A stretch of 64,000 bases of DNA from Desertivirga xinjiangensis (GCF_024436435.1 NZ_JAFMZP010000003.1:186001-250000), one strand, 5' to 3'. Positions 24,916 to 36,273 are shown, numbered from the stretch's first letter. Translations and numbers: made by a program. The notes: generated by a model from the letters alone, not told the origin.

Positions 24916-27042
24916 ATGATGACAAAAATATTTAGAGCCTGTTTAGCAGGGTTCGCCGCCTTTCTTTTCTCTGCATGCTCCACTCAGAAAATTGTGCTCG
25001 ATCCAGTCACAGTAAAGGCCAATACTCCTGGCAGTAATATTTACCGTGGCAGTTATCCACATCTGACCGACATTCTTCACACCAAGCTAGAGTTAAAACT
25101 AGACTGGGACAGTTCTTTTGTGATAGGGAAAGCCTGGATTGAAGCCAGACCGTATTTTTATCCCCTAAACCAAGTAAGTCTGAATGCACAGGGCTTTCGG
25201 ATCAATAAGGTGGCGCTAATAAGCAAAGACGATAACCTGGATTCACTTAACTACAAGTACGATGGTAAACATCTCCTGATAGACCTGGGGAAGACCTACA
25301 CAAATGATCAGAAATTTACCCTTTTTATAGATTATGTGGCCATGCCCGCCAGGCTAAAAGTGGGAGAAGATATCTCATCGCCCGGCAACCGCGGCATCTA
25401 TTTTATCAATCCTACCGCAACAGAACCAAACAAACCCCAACAGTTCTGGACGCAGGGTGAGCCGGAATGCAATTCGACCTGGTTTCCCACCATCGATGGG
25501 CCCCAGGAAAAAATGACGCAGGAAATCAGTATAACTGTTCCGAAAAAAATGGTAACGCTGTCGAATGGCGCACTTGACTTTTCTTCAGATAATGAAGACG
25601 GCACCAGAACTGACTTCTGGCGACAGGAGCAACCCCATTCTACATATTTAACAATGGTGGCTGGAGGTTATTTTTCTGTAATCAAAGATAAATGGGACGA
25701 CAAAGAGGTTAATTACTATATGGAACCCGGATATGCCCGTTATGCAAAACTAATATTTGGCAAAACCCCTGAAATGCTGGAGTTTTTCTCCAAAAAATTA
25801 GATGTGAAATATCCCTGGGAAAAGTATTCGCAAATAGTAGTTCGTGACTTTAATGATGGTGCAATGGAAAACACCACCGCCACGGTGTTTTTTGAAAGGA
25901 TGAACATGACAGACTCATCCTACCTGGATGAAAATTACGAAGATATTATCTCTCACGAGTTGTTCCATCATTGGTTTGGAGATCTGGTTACTACAGAATC
26001 CTGGGCAAACCTTCCCTTGAATGAATCTTTTGCTACATATGGAGAATACTTATGGAATGAATATAAATACGGAAGGGATTTCGCAGATCTTTATGGATGG
26101 AAAGATACACAGGCATATTTTAACAGTGAGAAGTTTACACAGAATGTGATTCGATTTGATTATGCGGATAGCGAGCATATGTTTGATCAGGTAAGCTATC
26201 AGAAAGGCGGCCGCATATTACATATGTTACGGAAGACTGTCGGAGACGAAGCCTTCTTCAAATCACTCACTCATTACCTTAAAAAACACTCTTATAAAAC
26301 TGCCGAAATACATGACCTTCGAATAGCTTTCGAGGAAGTCACCGGACAAGACTTAAACTGGTTTTTTAATCAATGGTTTTTAGCAGCCGGCCATCCAGTG
26401 CTCCAAATTGAAAATACTTACGATTCCTTTTCGAGAAAATCAACGATTATAATTAAGCAGTTACAGGATCTAAGCAAAATACCGCTGTATACCATTCCAC
26501 TAAGCATCGACATTTATACATCTGCTAAGGTGGAACGCAAGAACATTGTGGTCAATAAACAAAGTCAATCCTTTACTTTCGATGTGGCTCAACAGCCAGA
26601 ACTTGTGAACGTCGATGCTGAAAAATATGTGCTTGCAGAAAAAAGGGAGAAGAAATCGGCTCAGGAATATGCTTTCCAATATCAAAAAGCACCCTTGTTC
26701 ATGGATCGCCTGGAAGCGTTTCAAGCACTTGCCAGACTGCCTTTAGACAAGACTGCCCGCGAAGTATGTATTTCCGCTCTCGGAGATAAAAGCTGGCAAA
26801 TCAGATTGCTTGCAGTTAACGCAACAAGCCGTTTGAATGAGCAGGAAAAAGATATTGTCTACCCCACAATTAAATCTCTGGCTATAACGGATGAGCGTTC
26901 ATATGTGAGGGCCGCTGCAATTACTGCCTTAAGCAAGACATTCAGCAGCAGAGACAATAACGATATCTTTTTGAAAGCCGCTTCCGATAAAGCCCCAAGT
27001 GTCCGGAATGCATTGGCAAACACTCAAAAGAACAAATCATAA
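24916..27042 (+). CDS. M1-family metallopeptidase lipoprotein (aminopeptidase N-like)
   Basis: A 708-residue zinc peptidase anchored as a lipoprotein (signal ending FAAFLFSACST). Domains in order: an N-terminal beta saddle, a thermolysin-like catalytic domain with GAMEN (315-319) and HELFHHWFG (His347, Glu348, His351), and the third zinc ligand Glu370 in NESFATYGEY, exactly HExxH-x18-E. The last ~110 residues read as HEAT-like helical repeats (RLLAVNATSRL, VRAAAITALSK). It probably trims peptides at the cell surface or in the periplasm. It converges with the holin-like gene, leaving 23 bp between stops. Confidence 0.94.
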   Translation: MMTKIFRACLAGFAAFLFSACSTQKIVLDPVTVKANTPGSNIYRGSYPHLTDILHTKLELKLDWDSSFVIGKAWIEARPYFYPLNQVSLNAQGFRINKVALISKDDNLDSLNYKYDGKHLLIDLGKTYTNDQKFTLFIDYVAMPARLKVGEDISSPGNRGIYFINPTATEPNKPQQFWTQGEPECNSTWFPTIDGPQEKMTQEISITVPKKMVTLSNGALDFSSDNEDGTRTDFWRQEQPHSTYLTMVAGGYFSVIKDKWDDKEVNYYMEPGYARYAKLIFGKTPEMLEFFSKKLDVKYPWEKYSQIVVRDFNDGAMENTTATVFFERMNMTDSSYLDENYEDIISHELFHHWFGDLVTTESWANLPLNESFATYGEYLWNEYKYGRDFADLYGWKDTQAYFNSEKFTQNVIRFDYADSEHMFDQVSYQKGGRILHMLRKTVGDEAFFKSLTHYLKKHSYKTAEIHDLRIAFEEVTGQDLNWFFNQWFLAAGHPVLQIENTYDSFSRKSTIIIKQLQDLSKIPLYTIPLSIDIYTSAKVERKNIVVNKQSQSFTFDVAQQPELVNVDAEKYVLAEKREKKSAQEYAFQYQKAPLFMDRLEAFQALARLPLDKTAREVCISALGDKSWQIRLLAVNATSRLNEQEKDIVYPTIKSLAITDERSYVRAAAITALSKTFSSRDNNDIFLKAASDKAPSVRNALANTQKNKS

Positions 27043-27065
27043 GCGGCCCGGGATTTATAAGTACC

Positions 27066-27404
27066 TTAATCTTTAGACAGCGAACCGAAAACCATTTTTA
27101 TCAGGGCAAGAAGTACGGCAAAAAGAAGAGCAGACAGAAATCCAGCAGTATTAAAGCCACTCATCAGGCTGTCAACAAGCAGCACCATCAGTACGGTGAT
27201 GATAAACGACATCAATCCGAGGGTTAAAAAGTTGATCGGAAAAGTAAACAGCCGAAGTATTGTTCCTATTGTTGCATTGGCCAAAGCTATAAGGATCCCT
27301 GCTAATATCGCCGATCCAAAACCACTAACTTCAACACCGGGTAAAAGAAAGGCGGCCACAGACACTGCGACACCCATTAGTAATATTTCTATAATTAATC
27401 TCAT
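27066..27404 (-). CDS. Phage-holin-family (YvlD-like) membrane protein
   Basis: 112 residues with four membrane helices and small loops. The composition and order (LLPGVEVSGFGSAILAGILI, IGTILRLFTFPINFLTLGL, MSFIITVLMVLLVDSLM) match the phage_holin_4_2/YvlD family. Chromosomal members are not known to act as holins and no phage gene is nearby, so a prophage is not implied. Function unknown. Confidence 0.88.
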   Translation of the reverse strand: MRLIIEILLMGVAVSVAAFLLPGVEVSGFGSAILAGILIALANATIGTILRLFTFPINFLTLGLMSFIITVLMVLLVDSLMSGFNTAGFLSALLFAVLLALIKMVFGSLSKD

Positions 27405-27504
27405 AAGCTATTTTTTAACTATAACCTCAGTTTCAGCATATAGTTTGTAGTCGGCAACGTCTCTGGTATTATAAAAAAATTAGAACCTTTTGTATATCAA
27501 TTTC

Positions 27505-27532
27505 TTGCTTATTTAAAATTTTACTACATTTG
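27505..27532 (+). promoter_or_regulatory. rimP-nusA-infB promoter
   Basis: TTG (27505-27507), 17 nt, then TACATTTG (27525-27532). It lies 56 nt upstream of the rimP start. Confidence 0.7.
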
Positions 27533-27542
27533 CAAACAATCT

Positions 27543-27573
27543 GAAAAGAGGGGACCGTTTGTCCCCTCTTTTC
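27543..27573 (+). promoter_or_regulatory. Hairpin leader of rimP operon
   Basis: A 12-bp perfect stem GAAAAGAGGGGA/TCCCCTCTTTTC with a 7-nt loop, followed by TTTT. It lies between the promoter and the rimP ATG, so every transcript from that promoter carries it near its 5' end. It could be an attenuator or a 5'-stabilising hairpin. Confidence 0.7.
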
Positions 27574-27588
27574 TTTTGCAGGTAAATT

Positions 27589-28050
27589 ATGAATATTGAG
27601 CAGAAGGTACGCGAACTAGTAGAGCAGAAAATAGCTGACCGCCCTGATCTTTTCCTGGTGGATGTCAAAATGCATCCTAATGGAAAATTAATTATTTTAA
27701 TGGATGGTGATCAGGGAATTGGGATTGGAGACTGCGCAGCCATAAGCCGTCATGTAGGTTTCCACCTTGAAGAAGAAAATGTTATCGAACAGGCATATAA
27801 TCTTGAAGTTTCATCTCCAGGGCTGGATACTCCCTTAAGTGAAAAGAGACAATATCAAAAGAATATCGGCCGGACGGTAAGCGTGAAACAATCCGACTCA
27901 AAACATGAAGGGAAGCTAGTGATGGTAACCGATGAAGGAATTACAATAGAAGAAAAAATAAAAGAAAAGGGAAAAAAGCCGGAAGTTACTGAAACGCTGA
28001 TTCCTTTTGATAAGATAACAGAAACAAAGGTGTTAATTTCATTTAAATAA
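27589..28050 (+). CDS. rimP: Ribosome maturation factor RimP
   Basis: Assists 30S subunit maturation. The 153-residue product has the N-terminal alpha/beta domain with LFLVDVKMHPNGKLIILMDGDQG and DCAAISRHVGF, the YNLEVSSPGLDTPL signature and a C-terminal SH3-like domain with the Lys/Glu-rich stretch GITIEEKIKEKGKK. It begins the conserved operon rimP-nusA-infB, with nusA 2 bp downstream. Confidence 0.94.
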   Translation: MNIEQKVRELVEQKIADRPDLFLVDVKMHPNGKLIILMDGDQGIGIGDCAAISRHVGFHLEEENVIEQAYNLEVSSPGLDTPLSEKRQYQKNIGRTVSVKQSDSKHEGKLVMVTDEGITIEEKIKEKGKKPEVTETLIPFDKITETKVLISFK

Positions 28051-28052
28051 GA

Positions 28053-29288
28053 ATGAGCAGTATTAATTTGATTGATTCCTTTCAGGAATTCAAAGACTTT
28101 AAAAACATTGACCGCCCTACTGTAATTAGTGTATTGGAGGAAGTATTCCGTAGTATGATTCGTAAGAAATACGGTACTGATGAAAATTGCGATGTAATTG
28201 TTAACCCCGATAATGGAGACCTTGAGATCTGGCGTACCCGTACTGTAATGGAAGACGGATTTTCAGAAGACGACGATCTGGAAATTGAATTGGCTGATGC
28301 TCATAAAATAGATCCGGACCTCGAAGTAGGCGACGACTTTATTGAACAGATCACCCTTGAAAGCTTCGGCCGCCGTGCTATTCTCGCTGCCCGTCAGACA
28401 CTGGTTTCAAAAGTTCTTGAACTTGAGAAGGACGAGATCTTCAAAAAATACAAAGATCGGGTTGGGGAAATTGTAACCGGTGAAGTTTACCAGGTGTGGA
28501 AAAAAGAAACACTAGTACTTGACGATGAGGGGAATGAATTGCTTCTTCCTAAAACTGAGCAAATTCCTGCCGACTATTTTAAGAAAGGCGATTCAGTAAG
28601 AGCGGTTGTCCTTAAGGTTGACATGCTGAACAGTAATCCGAAGATCATCATTTCACGTACCGCACCAGAATTCCTTCAGCGCTTGTTTGAACTGGAAGTA
28701 CCTGAAATTTTTGATGGTCTGATCACGATTAAAAAAATAGTTCGTGAGCCGGGTGAGCGTGCCAAAGTAGCCGTTGAGTCTTACGATGACAGAATCGACC
28801 CGGTAGGAGCCTGCGTAGGAATGAAAGGCTCACGTATCCACGGAATAGTTCGTGAGTTGAAAAATGAGAATATTGATGTGATAAACTTCACAAATAATAA
28901 CTCATTATATATTCAGCGAGCTTTAAGTCCGGCTAAAATCACTACTATTAAACTCGACGACGTTGATAAACGCGCTGCGGTATATTTGAAACCCGACCAG
29001 GTGTCTCTCGCTATTGGTCGTGGCGGACATAACATCAAGCTTGCTGGTAAATTAACTGGTTATGAAATAGATGTATACCGGGAATCTGATGAAAATGATG
29101 AAGACGTGGATCTGGAAGAATTTTCAGATGAAATCGATGGCTGGATTATTGATGAATTTAAACGTATCGGTTTAGATACAGCACGTTCCATCCTCGAATT
29201 ATCAGTTGATGAACTGGTACGACGCACAGATTTGGAAGAAAGCACTGTTAGAGAAGTGATGGGGATATTAAAAGCAGAATTTGAATAA
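28053..29288 (+). CDS. nusA: Transcription termination/antitermination factor NusA
   Basis: Binds RNA polymerase and nascent RNA to control pausing and termination. The 411 residues run NTD (to ~130), S1 domain (GEIVTGEVYQVWKKETLVLD), KH1 and KH2 (DPVGACVGMKGSRIHGIVREL; SLAIGRGGHNIKLAGKLTGYEIDVY), and a short acidic tail with helix-hairpin-helix-like residues (GLDTARSILELSVDELVRRT) instead of the long AR repeats of E. coli. It lies between rimP and infB, which is conserved. Confidence 0.97.
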   Translation: MSSINLIDSFQEFKDFKNIDRPTVISVLEEVFRSMIRKKYGTDENCDVIVNPDNGDLEIWRTRTVMEDGFSEDDDLEIELADAHKIDPDLEVGDDFIEQITLESFGRRAILAARQTLVSKVLELEKDEIFKKYKDRVGEIVTGEVYQVWKKETLVLDDEGNELLLPKTEQIPADYFKKGDSVRAVVLKVDMLNSNPKIIISRTAPEFLQRLFELEVPEIFDGLITIKKIVREPGERAKVAVESYDDRIDPVGACVGMKGSRIHGIVRELKNENIDVINFTNNNSLYIQRALSPAKITTIKLDDVDKRAAVYLKPDQVSLAIGRGGHNIKLAGKLTGYEIDVYRESDENDEDVDLEEFSDEIDGWIIDEFKRIGLDTARSILELSVDELVRRTDLEESTVREVMGILKAEFE

Positions 29289-29379
29289 GTTAAAAAATAC
29301 TGATTTGGGTTCCGCTATTAATAAACGAGATAAAAAACGTAATTTTGTTTAAAAATTAGCGAGAGGTAATAAATTTTAG

Positions 29380-32300
29380 ATGTCAGAAGGTAAAAGCATA
29401 AATTTACTAAAAGCTGCAAAAGAGCTGAATATCGGTTTATCAACCGCGGTAGAGTCATTGGCAAAGAAAGGCTTCAAAGTTGAAGCAAAGCCAACCACTA
29501 AGCTCTCCGAGGAAATGTATAATGCCCTTTTAAAAGAGTATCAGGGAGATAAAATCGTTCGTGAAGAAGCACGGCAAATTGTCATTGGAAAAATACGCCG
29601 TGACGATTCCCCTTCTCCGGCAACCGAAAAATCAGAACCTCGCCGCTCCAATGACTTTGAACAGGAAGAAATTTTGATCAAAAATACAGGATCATTCAGC
29701 CCTCCTGCACCTCCTACGGAGAAACCAAAAACAGCCGAAGTTGAAGAGCCGGAGGCTCAGAAACAGCCGCAGGAAGAATTTGGTTTACCGGGAGTGAAGG
29801 TTGTTGGCAAAATTGATCTTGATTCGTTAAATAGAAAGGGAAAAACCGAGCCTAAAGAAGAGAGTAAACCAGTTGAAAAACTGGAAACTCCTGAGCCTGA
29901 CGCTAAGGTAGAGGTTGCCGAACCAGTACCCGCTCCTGAACCTAAAAAAGATATAGTTCCCGTTCCTGAACCAGAACAGCCTGCTCCCCCTGTAAAGGAA
30001 GAGCCTGTGGCCGAGCCAATTCAGGAAAATATTAAAGAAGACGTTCCATTAAAAGAAGAAAAAATCGAACCTGTGATTGCTCAAGCTCCTACAGCTGAGG
30101 TTGCAGCTCCGGAATCATCCCCCATTCCTGAAACACAACCAGATCCCGAGCCTGAAAAGGAACCGATTACGCCGTCTGCAACGGAAGAAGATCCGGCAGA
30201 GGATGAAGTTATACGAGCTAAAGCCCAACGTCTAACCGGGCCTAATGTTATAGGGAAGATTGATCTTTCGGCTCAACAACCTCGCCGAAAGGACCAGCCA
30301 ATTGCTTCCTCATCCAACGTTTCGGCTAATGACAACAAGCGGAAACGGAAACGCAAAGATGCTCCGGGAGGAGGACAAAGCAGCCCGCAACATGGTGCTG
30401 GTCAGAATCCAGCAGCGAGTGGACAGCAAAGACCACAGCAGCCGGGAGCACCTGCTAATCCGAATCGTCCTAACTTCACAGGTGCAGCCGGCACTCCGGG
30501 TAAAAGCCAGTTTCCTGGTCGTCCGGACTTTAGAAACCGTGTTCAGCCTGGCGCCCGCGGAGATGAGCCTTCTGAAAAAGAGATACAAGATCAGATTAAA
30601 GCTACGCTTGCACGTCTAAGTGGAGCCGGAAAGTCTGGAAAATTTGCTCAGCGTGCTAAGTTCCGTCGTCAGAAACGTGATGACGTTGCTCAATCTGCAG
30701 AAGAACTGGCAATGGAGCAGGAGTTACAGGCAAAGGTGCTTAAAGCTACAGAGTTTGTAACTGCCAATGAGTTGGCCAATATGATGGATGTACCTGTTAC
30801 GCAAGTAATTTCTACTTGTATGAGTTTGGGTATGTTCGTATCCATCAATCAAAGGCTTGATGCTGAAACGCTGACTATCGTTGCTGATGAGTTTGGTTAT
30901 GAGATTGAGTTTGTTAAGCCTGAAGACGAAGAGGCCAGCCTTGAGCAGGAAGATAATGAAGATGAACTAATACCGCGGGCTCCAATTGTAACCGTCATGG
31001 GACACGTGGATCATGGTAAAACCTCATTACTCGACTTTGTACGAAAAACCAACGTTATTGGCGGAGAAGCGGGGGGTATAACGCAGCACATCGGTGCGTA
31101 TGAAGTTAAACTTGAGGACGGCCGGAGAATAACATTCCTCGATACACCGGGCCACGAGGCATTTACGGCTATGCGTGCTCGGGGTGCTAAGATTACAGAT
31201 ATAGCAATTATCGTTATTGCGGCAGACGATAGCGTCATGCCACAAACCCGTGAAGCTATTAACCACGCTCAGGCAGCTGGTGTTCCTATCGTTTTCGCCT
31301 TCAGTAAAATTGATAAACCAGGGGCTAACACCGATAAGATCCGTGAGCAGCTTTCTGCAATGAATATACTTGTGGAAGATTGGGGTGGAAAATACCAGTC
31401 ACAGGAAATATCCGCTAAGTCAGGTCTTAATGTTGATCTGCTTTTAGAAAAAGTATTGCTTGAAGCAGAACTACTTGATCTCAAAGCTAACCCTAACAAA
31501 CGGGCGACAGGTGCGGTAATTGAAGCGGCCCTTGATAAAGGTCGTGGAATTGTAACCACTGTACTTATACAAGCAGGTACACTCCGTGTAGGAGATCCGA
31601 TCCTTGCCGGAAGCTATAGTGGTCGTGTTAAGGCTCTGACTAATGAAAGAGGTCAGAAGGTTGATAAGGCTGGACCATCAACTCCGGTACAGGTACTCGG
31701 AATGAGTGGCGCTCCAACTGCCGGTGATAAATTCAATGCCTTAGAGAGTGAGGTTGAAGCACGTGAGATTGCTAACAAACGCCTTCAATTACAACGTGAA
31801 CAGGGACTTCGTACCCAGAAACACATCACGCTTGATGAAATTGGCCGTCGATTGGCTATCGGAAACTTTAAAGAGCTTAACATCATTGTTAAAGGTGACG
31901 TTGACGGTTCTATTGAAGCGCTTTCTGATTCATTATTGAAATTATCTACAGAAGAGATCCAGGTTAATATCATTCATAAATCAGTGGGTCAGATCTCCGA
32001 GTCTGATGTATTACTTGCAACAGCTTCAGATGCTATTATTATTGGTTTCCAGGTACGCCCTTCAGCTGGAGCACGCAAACTTGCCGAGCAGGAAGAAATT
32101 GACGTTCGTCTCTACTCAATTATTTACGATGCGATCAACGAGGTTAAAGCTGCTATGGAGGGTATGTTAGCTCCTGAATTTGAAGAAAAGATAACATCGA
32201 ATGTGGAGATCCGTGAAACCTTCAAGATCAGTAAGGTTGGTACAATTGCCGGCTGTATGGTTCTTGATGGTAAGATCAACCGAAACAGCAAGATCAGAAT

Positions 32301-32481
32301 TATACGCGATGGCGTTGTTGTCTACTCAGGGGAACTGGCGTCGTTAAAACGTTATAAAGATGATGTGAAAGAAGTTTCCGCAGGTTACGAGTGCGGTTTG
32401 AATATCAATAACTTTAATGATATTAAAGTAGGAGACATTGTTGAATCTTACGAAAGCGTAGAAGTTAAAAGAAAGCTTTAA
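29380..32481 (+). CDS. infB: Translation initiation factor IF-2
   Basis: A GTPase that brings initiator tRNA to the 30S subunit. The 1033 residues include an N-terminal IF2N helix pair ([20 protein letters not shown]), a very long Pro/Glu/Lys-rich linker (about residues 70-330), then a Gly/Pro/Gln-rich stretch, a second IF2N region, and the G domain with G1 GHVDHGKTS (from 541), G3 DTPGHEAF and G4 SKIDKP. Domains II to IV follow, ending [13 protein letters not shown]. The long disordered linker explains why the gene exceeds the E. coli length and is typical for the phylum. A terminator follows. Confidence 0.98.
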   Translation: MSEGKSINLLKAAKELNIGLSTAVESLAKKGFKVEAKPTTKLSEEMYNALLKEYQGDKIVREEARQIVIGKIRRDDSPSPATEKSEPRRSNDFEQEEILIKNTGSFSPPAPPTEKPKTAEVEEPEAQKQPQEEFGLPGVKVVGKIDLDSLNRKGKTEPKEESKPVEKLETPEPDAKVEVAEPVPAPEPKKDIVPVPEPEQPAPPVKEEPVAEPIQENIKEDVPLKEEKIEPVIAQAPTAEVAAPESSPIPETQPDPEPEKEPITPSATEEDPAEDEVIRAKAQRLTGPNVIGKIDLSAQQPRRKDQPIASSSNVSANDNKRKRKRKDAPGGGQSSPQHGAGQNPAASGQQRPQQPGAPANPNRPNFTGAAGTPGKSQFPGRPDFRNRVQPGARGDEPSEKEIQDQIKATLARLSGAGKSGKFAQRAKFRRQKRDDVAQSAEELAMEQELQAKVLKATEFVTANELANMMDVPVTQVISTCMSLGMFVSINQRLDAETLTIVADEFGYEIEFVKPEDEEASLEQEDNEDELIPRAPIVTVMGHVDHGKTSLLDFVRKTNVIGGEAGGITQHIGAYEVKLEDGRRITFLDTPGHEAFTAMRARGAKITDIAIIVIAADDSVMPQTREAINHAQAAGVPIVFAFSKIDKPGANTDKIREQLSAMNILVEDWGGKYQSQEISAKSGLNVDLLLEKVLLEAELLDLKANPNKRATGAVIEAALDKGRGIVTTVLIQAGTLRVGDPILAGSYSGRVKALTNERGQKVDKAGPSTPVQVLGMSGAPTAGDKFNALESEVEAREIANKRLQLQREQGLRTQKHITLDEIGRRLAIGNFKELNIIVKGDVDGSIEALSDSLLKLSTEEIQVNIIHKSVGQISESDVLLATASDAIIIGFQVRPSAGARKLAEQEEIDVRLYSIIYDAINEVKAAMEGMLAPEFEEKITSNVEIRETFKISKVGTIAGCMVLDGKINRNSKIRIIRDGVVVYSGELASLKRYKDDVKEVSAGYECGLNINNFNDIKVGDIVESYESVEVKRKL

Positions 32482-32504
32482 TCTAAAACGCATTTATTAT
32501 TCAG

Positions 32505-32532
32505 AGGCGATCTTTTAAGATCGCCTTTTTTG
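32505..32532 (+). terminator. infB operon terminator
   Basis: A 10-bp stem AGGCGATCTT/AAGATCGCCT with a 2-nt centre (opening to a larger loop) and seven T, 24 nt after the infB stop. Confidence 0.88.
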
Positions 32533-32573
32533 TTGTAGACATTCACGCGGTCACTATCCTCAAAAAAGTCCAA

Positions 32574-32603
32574 CAAAAAAGCCCTGTCGATTGGACAGGG
32601 CTT
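32574..32603 (-). terminator. nrdJ terminator
   Basis: A 10-bp stem AAGCCCTGTC/GACAGGGCTT with a 5-nt loop and a T-run on the minus strand, 18 nt after the nrdJ stop. Confidence 0.88.
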
Positions 32604-32621
32604 AAAACTATATTAAAGTGT

Positions 32622-35600
32622 TTATGAACAACCGCCTTGTGTTCCGCAATTAAGGCATTTGTAACAAGTTCCTGAACGAACTGTTATGTGACCGCAATTA
32701 GTACAAGCCGGAGCATCACTTTGGCCGCCTCCGGATATATCAAACACAGGCTTTAGCTGTTTGTCGCTGGTTACCTTAGGCTGCGCAGTGTCAGCAAACT
32801 CATTCTCATGTGCATTAACATCTTCGTCAGCCATTTGAGGATTTCCTAAAATCGCGTTTTGCTCAGTGATGACATGAACCAAATCTGTACGGTTAAGATA
32901 TTCATACCCTAACATTCTGAAGATATAGTCGATGATAGATGTAGCACTCTTGATATTTTCATGTCCCGCCACCATACCGGAAGGTTCAAACCTTGTAAAG
33001 GTAAATTTATCTACAAACTCTTCAAGAGGTACTCCATATTGCAAACCAACAGATACTGCTATAGCAAAACAGTTCATTAGTGAGCGGAAAGTAGCACCTT
33101 CTTTGTGCATATCCACAAAGATCTCTCCTAAAGTGCCATCTTCGTATTCTCCGGTACGAACGAAAAGGGTCTGACCTCCCACCGCAGCCTTTTGCGTAAA
33201 ACCACCGCGCTTAGCAGGCAGGTTTTTACGCTCTACAACCGAAGATAACTGCCTTTTGAACTTGGTATCCGTTGACCGCTCAAGAATGGCTCTGGCAGCT
33301 TCTAATACCTGCTCAGGCGTAAGATCACTTAATTTAACGTTTGCAGCTTCGCCAAGGACTTCTTCTACAGAATCAATTTTCTCATCTTTTGTATCGGATT
33401 TAGTAGAAAGAGGTTGCGACAGCTTACAGCCATCACGGTATAAAGCATTGGCTTTCAATGCAAGTTTCCATGATAATTCATAGCAATCCTTAATCTCTTC
33501 TACCGTAGCTTCATTTGGAAGATTAATAGTCTTTGAAATCGCACCTGAAAGAAAAGGCTGTGCAGCTGCCATCATTTTGATATGGCCATGCGCATGAATA
33601 TAACGCTGGCCTTTTGAGCCACATTTATTTGCGCAATCAAATATAGGGTAGTGCTCTTCTTTCAGATACGGAGCACCCTCTATTGTCATTGTACCGCAGA
33701 TAAACTCATTGGCCTCGCTGATCTGCTGGCGATTAAATCCTAAAGCTCTAAGAAGATTAAAGTCCGCCGCATTATATTGATCTGCTTTAAAACCTAAACG
33801 CTTCAGACAATCTTCTCCTAGCGTCCATTGATTAAATACAAACCCTATTTCAAAAGCAGCTAAAAGAGATTTGTCTACTTTCTCAAGTTCATCCTGTGTA
33901 AAACCTTTCGCGGCAAGTGAATCAAAATTTATATGAGGGGCACCTTTTAAGGTAGCGGCTCCTTTAGCATAATTGACGATAGCCTCTATTTCGTGCTCTT
34001 TATATCCCTGATTTCTTAAAGCCGCAGGTACTCCCTGGTTGATAATTTTAAAATAACCACCACCAGAAAGCTTTTTAAACTTCACCAAGGCAAAGTCAGG
34101 CTCTATACCTGTTGTATCACAATCCATTACGAGACCGATCGTTCCGGTTGGAGCAATAACTGTCGTTTGCGCATTACGATAGCCATATTTTTCACCTAAT
34201 TCAACAGCCTTATCCCATGAGTTGCAGGCCGCAGACAATAAATAATCAGGGCAGTATTTTGGATCGATACCCGGAGGCGCAATTTCCAGACCTTCGTAAT
34301 TTTCTGTCGAGTTATAAGCAGCAAACCGATGGTTACGCATTACCCGTAACATATGCTCTCTGTTTTCTGAGAACCTTCTAAATGTTCCTAACTCCTTAGC
34401 CATCTCCGCAGATGTAGCATAAGCTGTACCGGTAAGGATAGCAGTAATTGCGCCACCGATAGCACGAGCTTTTTCACTATCGTATGGTATGCCGGCAACC
34501 ATTAGCATAGATCCGAGGTTAGCATAACCTAAACCAAGGGTACGGTAATCGTAAGACAGTTGTGCCACCTCCTTAGATGGGAACTGAGCCATTAAAACAG
34601 AGATCTCAAGAACAACAGTCCATACGCGGCAAGCGTGCTCGAAACCTTTTACATCAAACGTTAATTTCTGTGTGTCAAAGAAATGCGCAAGATTGATCGA
34701 TGCCAGATTACATGCTGTATTATCGAGGAACATGTACTCTGAGCATGGATTTGAAGCATTAATACGTCCTCCCTCAGGACAAGTATGCCATTCGTTAATA
34801 GTTGTATCATACTGAACACCAGGATCGGCACATGCCCATGCAGCAAAAGCAATGTCCTGCCAAAGCTTCTCTGATGAAATTGACTTAATAACTTTTCCGT
34901 TCGTTCTGCCGATCAGGTCCCAGTTAGAACCACTTTCTAAAGCTCTGAAGAACGAATTGGGAATACGTACAGAATTGTTGGAGTTTTGACCGGCAACAGT
35001 TCTATAAGCTTCTCCTTCGTAATCAGATGAGTATCCGGCAGCGATAAGTGCAGCCACTTTGCGCTCTTCTTCAACTTTCCAGTTAACGAAGCCTTCTATT
35101 TCAGGGTGATCAAGATCAAGACATACCATCTTTGCAGCACGACGGGTGGTACCGCCTGACTTGATAGCGCCTGCTGCACGATCTCCGATCTTAAGGAAGG
35201 ACATTAAGCCAGAAGAATATCCACCCCCAGACAATCTTTCGTTTTCGCCCCGAATAGCTGAAAAGTTAGTACCAACACCTGAACCATACTTGAAGATCCT
35301 GGCTTCACGAACCCAAAGATCCATGATACCACCATCGTTGACTAAATCATCATTAACTGATAGTATGAAACAAGCATGAGGCTGTGGACGCTCATAAGCA
35401 GATGTAGATTTCTCCAGTTCTTCGGTTTCAGGATTAACAAAATAATGTCCCTGAGGGCCGCCGGTTATACCGTATGAACTGTGCAAACCAGTATTAAACC
35501 ATTGTGGAGAGTTTGGAGCAGCAAGCTGGCCCACTATGGTGTAAACCAACTCATCGTAAAAAACATCAGCATCTTTCTTTGAAGCGAAGTAACCATATCT

Positions 35601-35924
35601 CTCGCCCCAGCTTTTCCAGCAATTTGCCATACGATGGGCAACTTGCTTTATACTCTTTTCTGACCCGGTAGATCCGTCTGCCTGGGGCACTCCAGCTTTT
35701 CTAAAATATTTTTGAGCAAGGATATCAGTAGCAACCTGACTCCAGGAAGCAGGAACTTCCACATCGTTCATTTCAAAAACCGCATCACCTGCCGGGTTCC
35801 TGATCACGGATGAACGCTTTTCATAAGTGAATAAGTCATACACATCCACTCCTTCTTTCGTGAAGTAGCGTTGAAAGCCTAATCCGGCTCCTTTTGCTGT
35901 TTTAGCTGCAGTACTTTTACCCAT
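32622..35924 (-). CDS. nrdJ: Adenosylcobalamin-dependent ribonucleotide reductase (class II)
   Basis: Reduces ribonucleotides to deoxyribonucleotides with a radical made from coenzyme B12, so it works with or without oxygen. The 1100 residues have the barrel core with [26 protein letters not shown]-like [12 protein letters not shown], and [20 protein letters not shown]. The C-terminal extension ends in a double CxxC zinc-ribbon-like tail ([20 protein letters not shown]) that probably passes electrons to the active site. The long form with this tail is typical of aerobic bacteria that carry NrdJ. No cobalamin riboswitch was recognised upstream. Confidence 0.96.
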   Translation of the reverse strand: MGKSTAAKTAKGAGLGFQRYFTKEGVDVYDLFTYEKRSSVIRNPAGDAVFEMNDVEVPASWSQVATDILAQKYFRKAGVPQADGSTGSEKSIKQVAHRMANCWKSWGERYGYFASKKDADVFYDELVYTIVGQLAAPNSPQWFNTGLHSSYGITGGPQGHYFVNPETEELEKSTSAYERPQPHACFILSVNDDLVNDGGIMDLWVREARIFKYGSGVGTNFSAIRGENERLSGGGYSSGLMSFLKIGDRAAGAIKSGGTTRRAAKMVCLDLDHPEIEGFVNWKVEEERKVAALIAAGYSSDYEGEAYRTVAGQNSNNSVRIPNSFFRALESGSNWDLIGRTNGKVIKSISSEKLWQDIAFAAWACADPGVQYDTTINEWHTCPEGGRINASNPCSEYMFLDNTACNLASINLAHFFDTQKLTFDVKGFEHACRVWTVVLEISVLMAQFPSKEVAQLSYDYRTLGLGYANLGSMLMVAGIPYDSEKARAIGGAITAILTGTAYATSAEMAKELGTFRRFSENREHMLRVMRNHRFAAYNSTENYEGLEIAPPGIDPKYCPDYLLSAACNSWDKAVELGEKYGYRNAQTTVIAPTGTIGLVMDCDTTGIEPDFALVKFKKLSGGGYFKIINQGVPAALRNQGYKEHEIEAIVNYAKGAATLKGAPHINFDSLAAKGFTQDELEKVDKSLLAAFEIGFVFNQWTLGEDCLKRLGFKADQYNAADFNLLRALGFNRQQISEANEFICGTMTIEGAPYLKEEHYPIFDCANKCGSKGQRYIHAHGHIKMMAAAQPFLSGAISKTINLPNEATVEEIKDCYELSWKLALKANALYRDGCKLSQPLSTKSDTKDEKIDSVEEVLGEAANVKLSDLTPEQVLEAARAILERSTDTKFKRQLSSVVERKNLPAKRGGFTQKAAVGGQTLFVRTGEYEDGTLGEIFVDMHKEGATFRSLMNCFAIAVSVGLQYGVPLEEFVDKFTFTRFEPSGMVAGHENIKSATSIIDYIFRMLGYEYLNRTDLVHVITEQNAILGNPQMADEDVNAHENEFADTAQPKVTSDKQLKPVFDISGGGQSDAPACTNCGHITVRSGTCYKCLNCGTQGGCS

Positions 35925-35991
35925 ATTTGTATTCTTATTTTATTGTCTTTAAGCCAAATCTATCGTTAAAAAAACTATAGAGAGTTTTTAT

Positions 35992-36022
35992 CAAATTTAC
36001 CTGTACAATTCACGTATTACAA
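35992..36022 (-). promoter_or_regulatory. nrdJ promoter
   Basis: Minus strand: TTG (36020-36022), 20 nt, TAAATTTG (35992-35999), the full -33/-7 pattern. It predicts an mRNA leader of about 60 nt. Confidence 0.72.
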
Positions 36023-36027
36023 TTCAC
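36004..36027 (-). promoter_or_regulatory. Direct repeat in the nrdJ promoter
   Basis: GTGAATTGTA occurs twice with 14-bp spacing (36004-36013 and 36018-36027), covering the -33 element and the spacer. It could be an operator for a regulator binding as a tandem; it does not match the NrdR box. Confidence 0.4.
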
Positions 36028-36220
36028 ATTTTCCACACCTCTCCGGGGAATGTTGGCCTGGATAGTAAAAGCACAATGAAATGGCTTAAAACTAAAGCAT
36101 TACAATGTGGAAAACTTCAAATTTAACGTTCTAAATTGCCTAAATCTCAGGCTATATTGTCAAAATTAATTTACACTATCCATACAACGCCGTATTGTTA
36201 ATCCCAAACATAAATTGTAT

Positions 36221-36273
36221 GTACTATCATAAAAAAAGCCGGCAGAAATTGCCAGCTTTTTTTATGATAGTAC
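36221..36273. terminator. Near-perfect 53-nt palindromic terminator of pyk
   Basis: 19-nt arms 36221-36239 and 36255-36273 pair perfectly, then one mismatch, 4 more pairs and a 5-nt loop, with a run of seven A or T inside each arm. It is 12 nt past the pyk stop and could stop transcripts in both directions. Confidence 0.85.

Noticed and set aside
27066-27404. Prophage remnant because of the holin-family gene
   Set aside because: YvlD-like proteins are common chromosomal membrane proteins and no other phage gene is nearby.
35925-36180. Cobalamin riboswitch upstream of nrdJ
   Set aside because: No B12-box-like sequence or matching long leader was seen; the promoter predicts only about 60 nt of leader.
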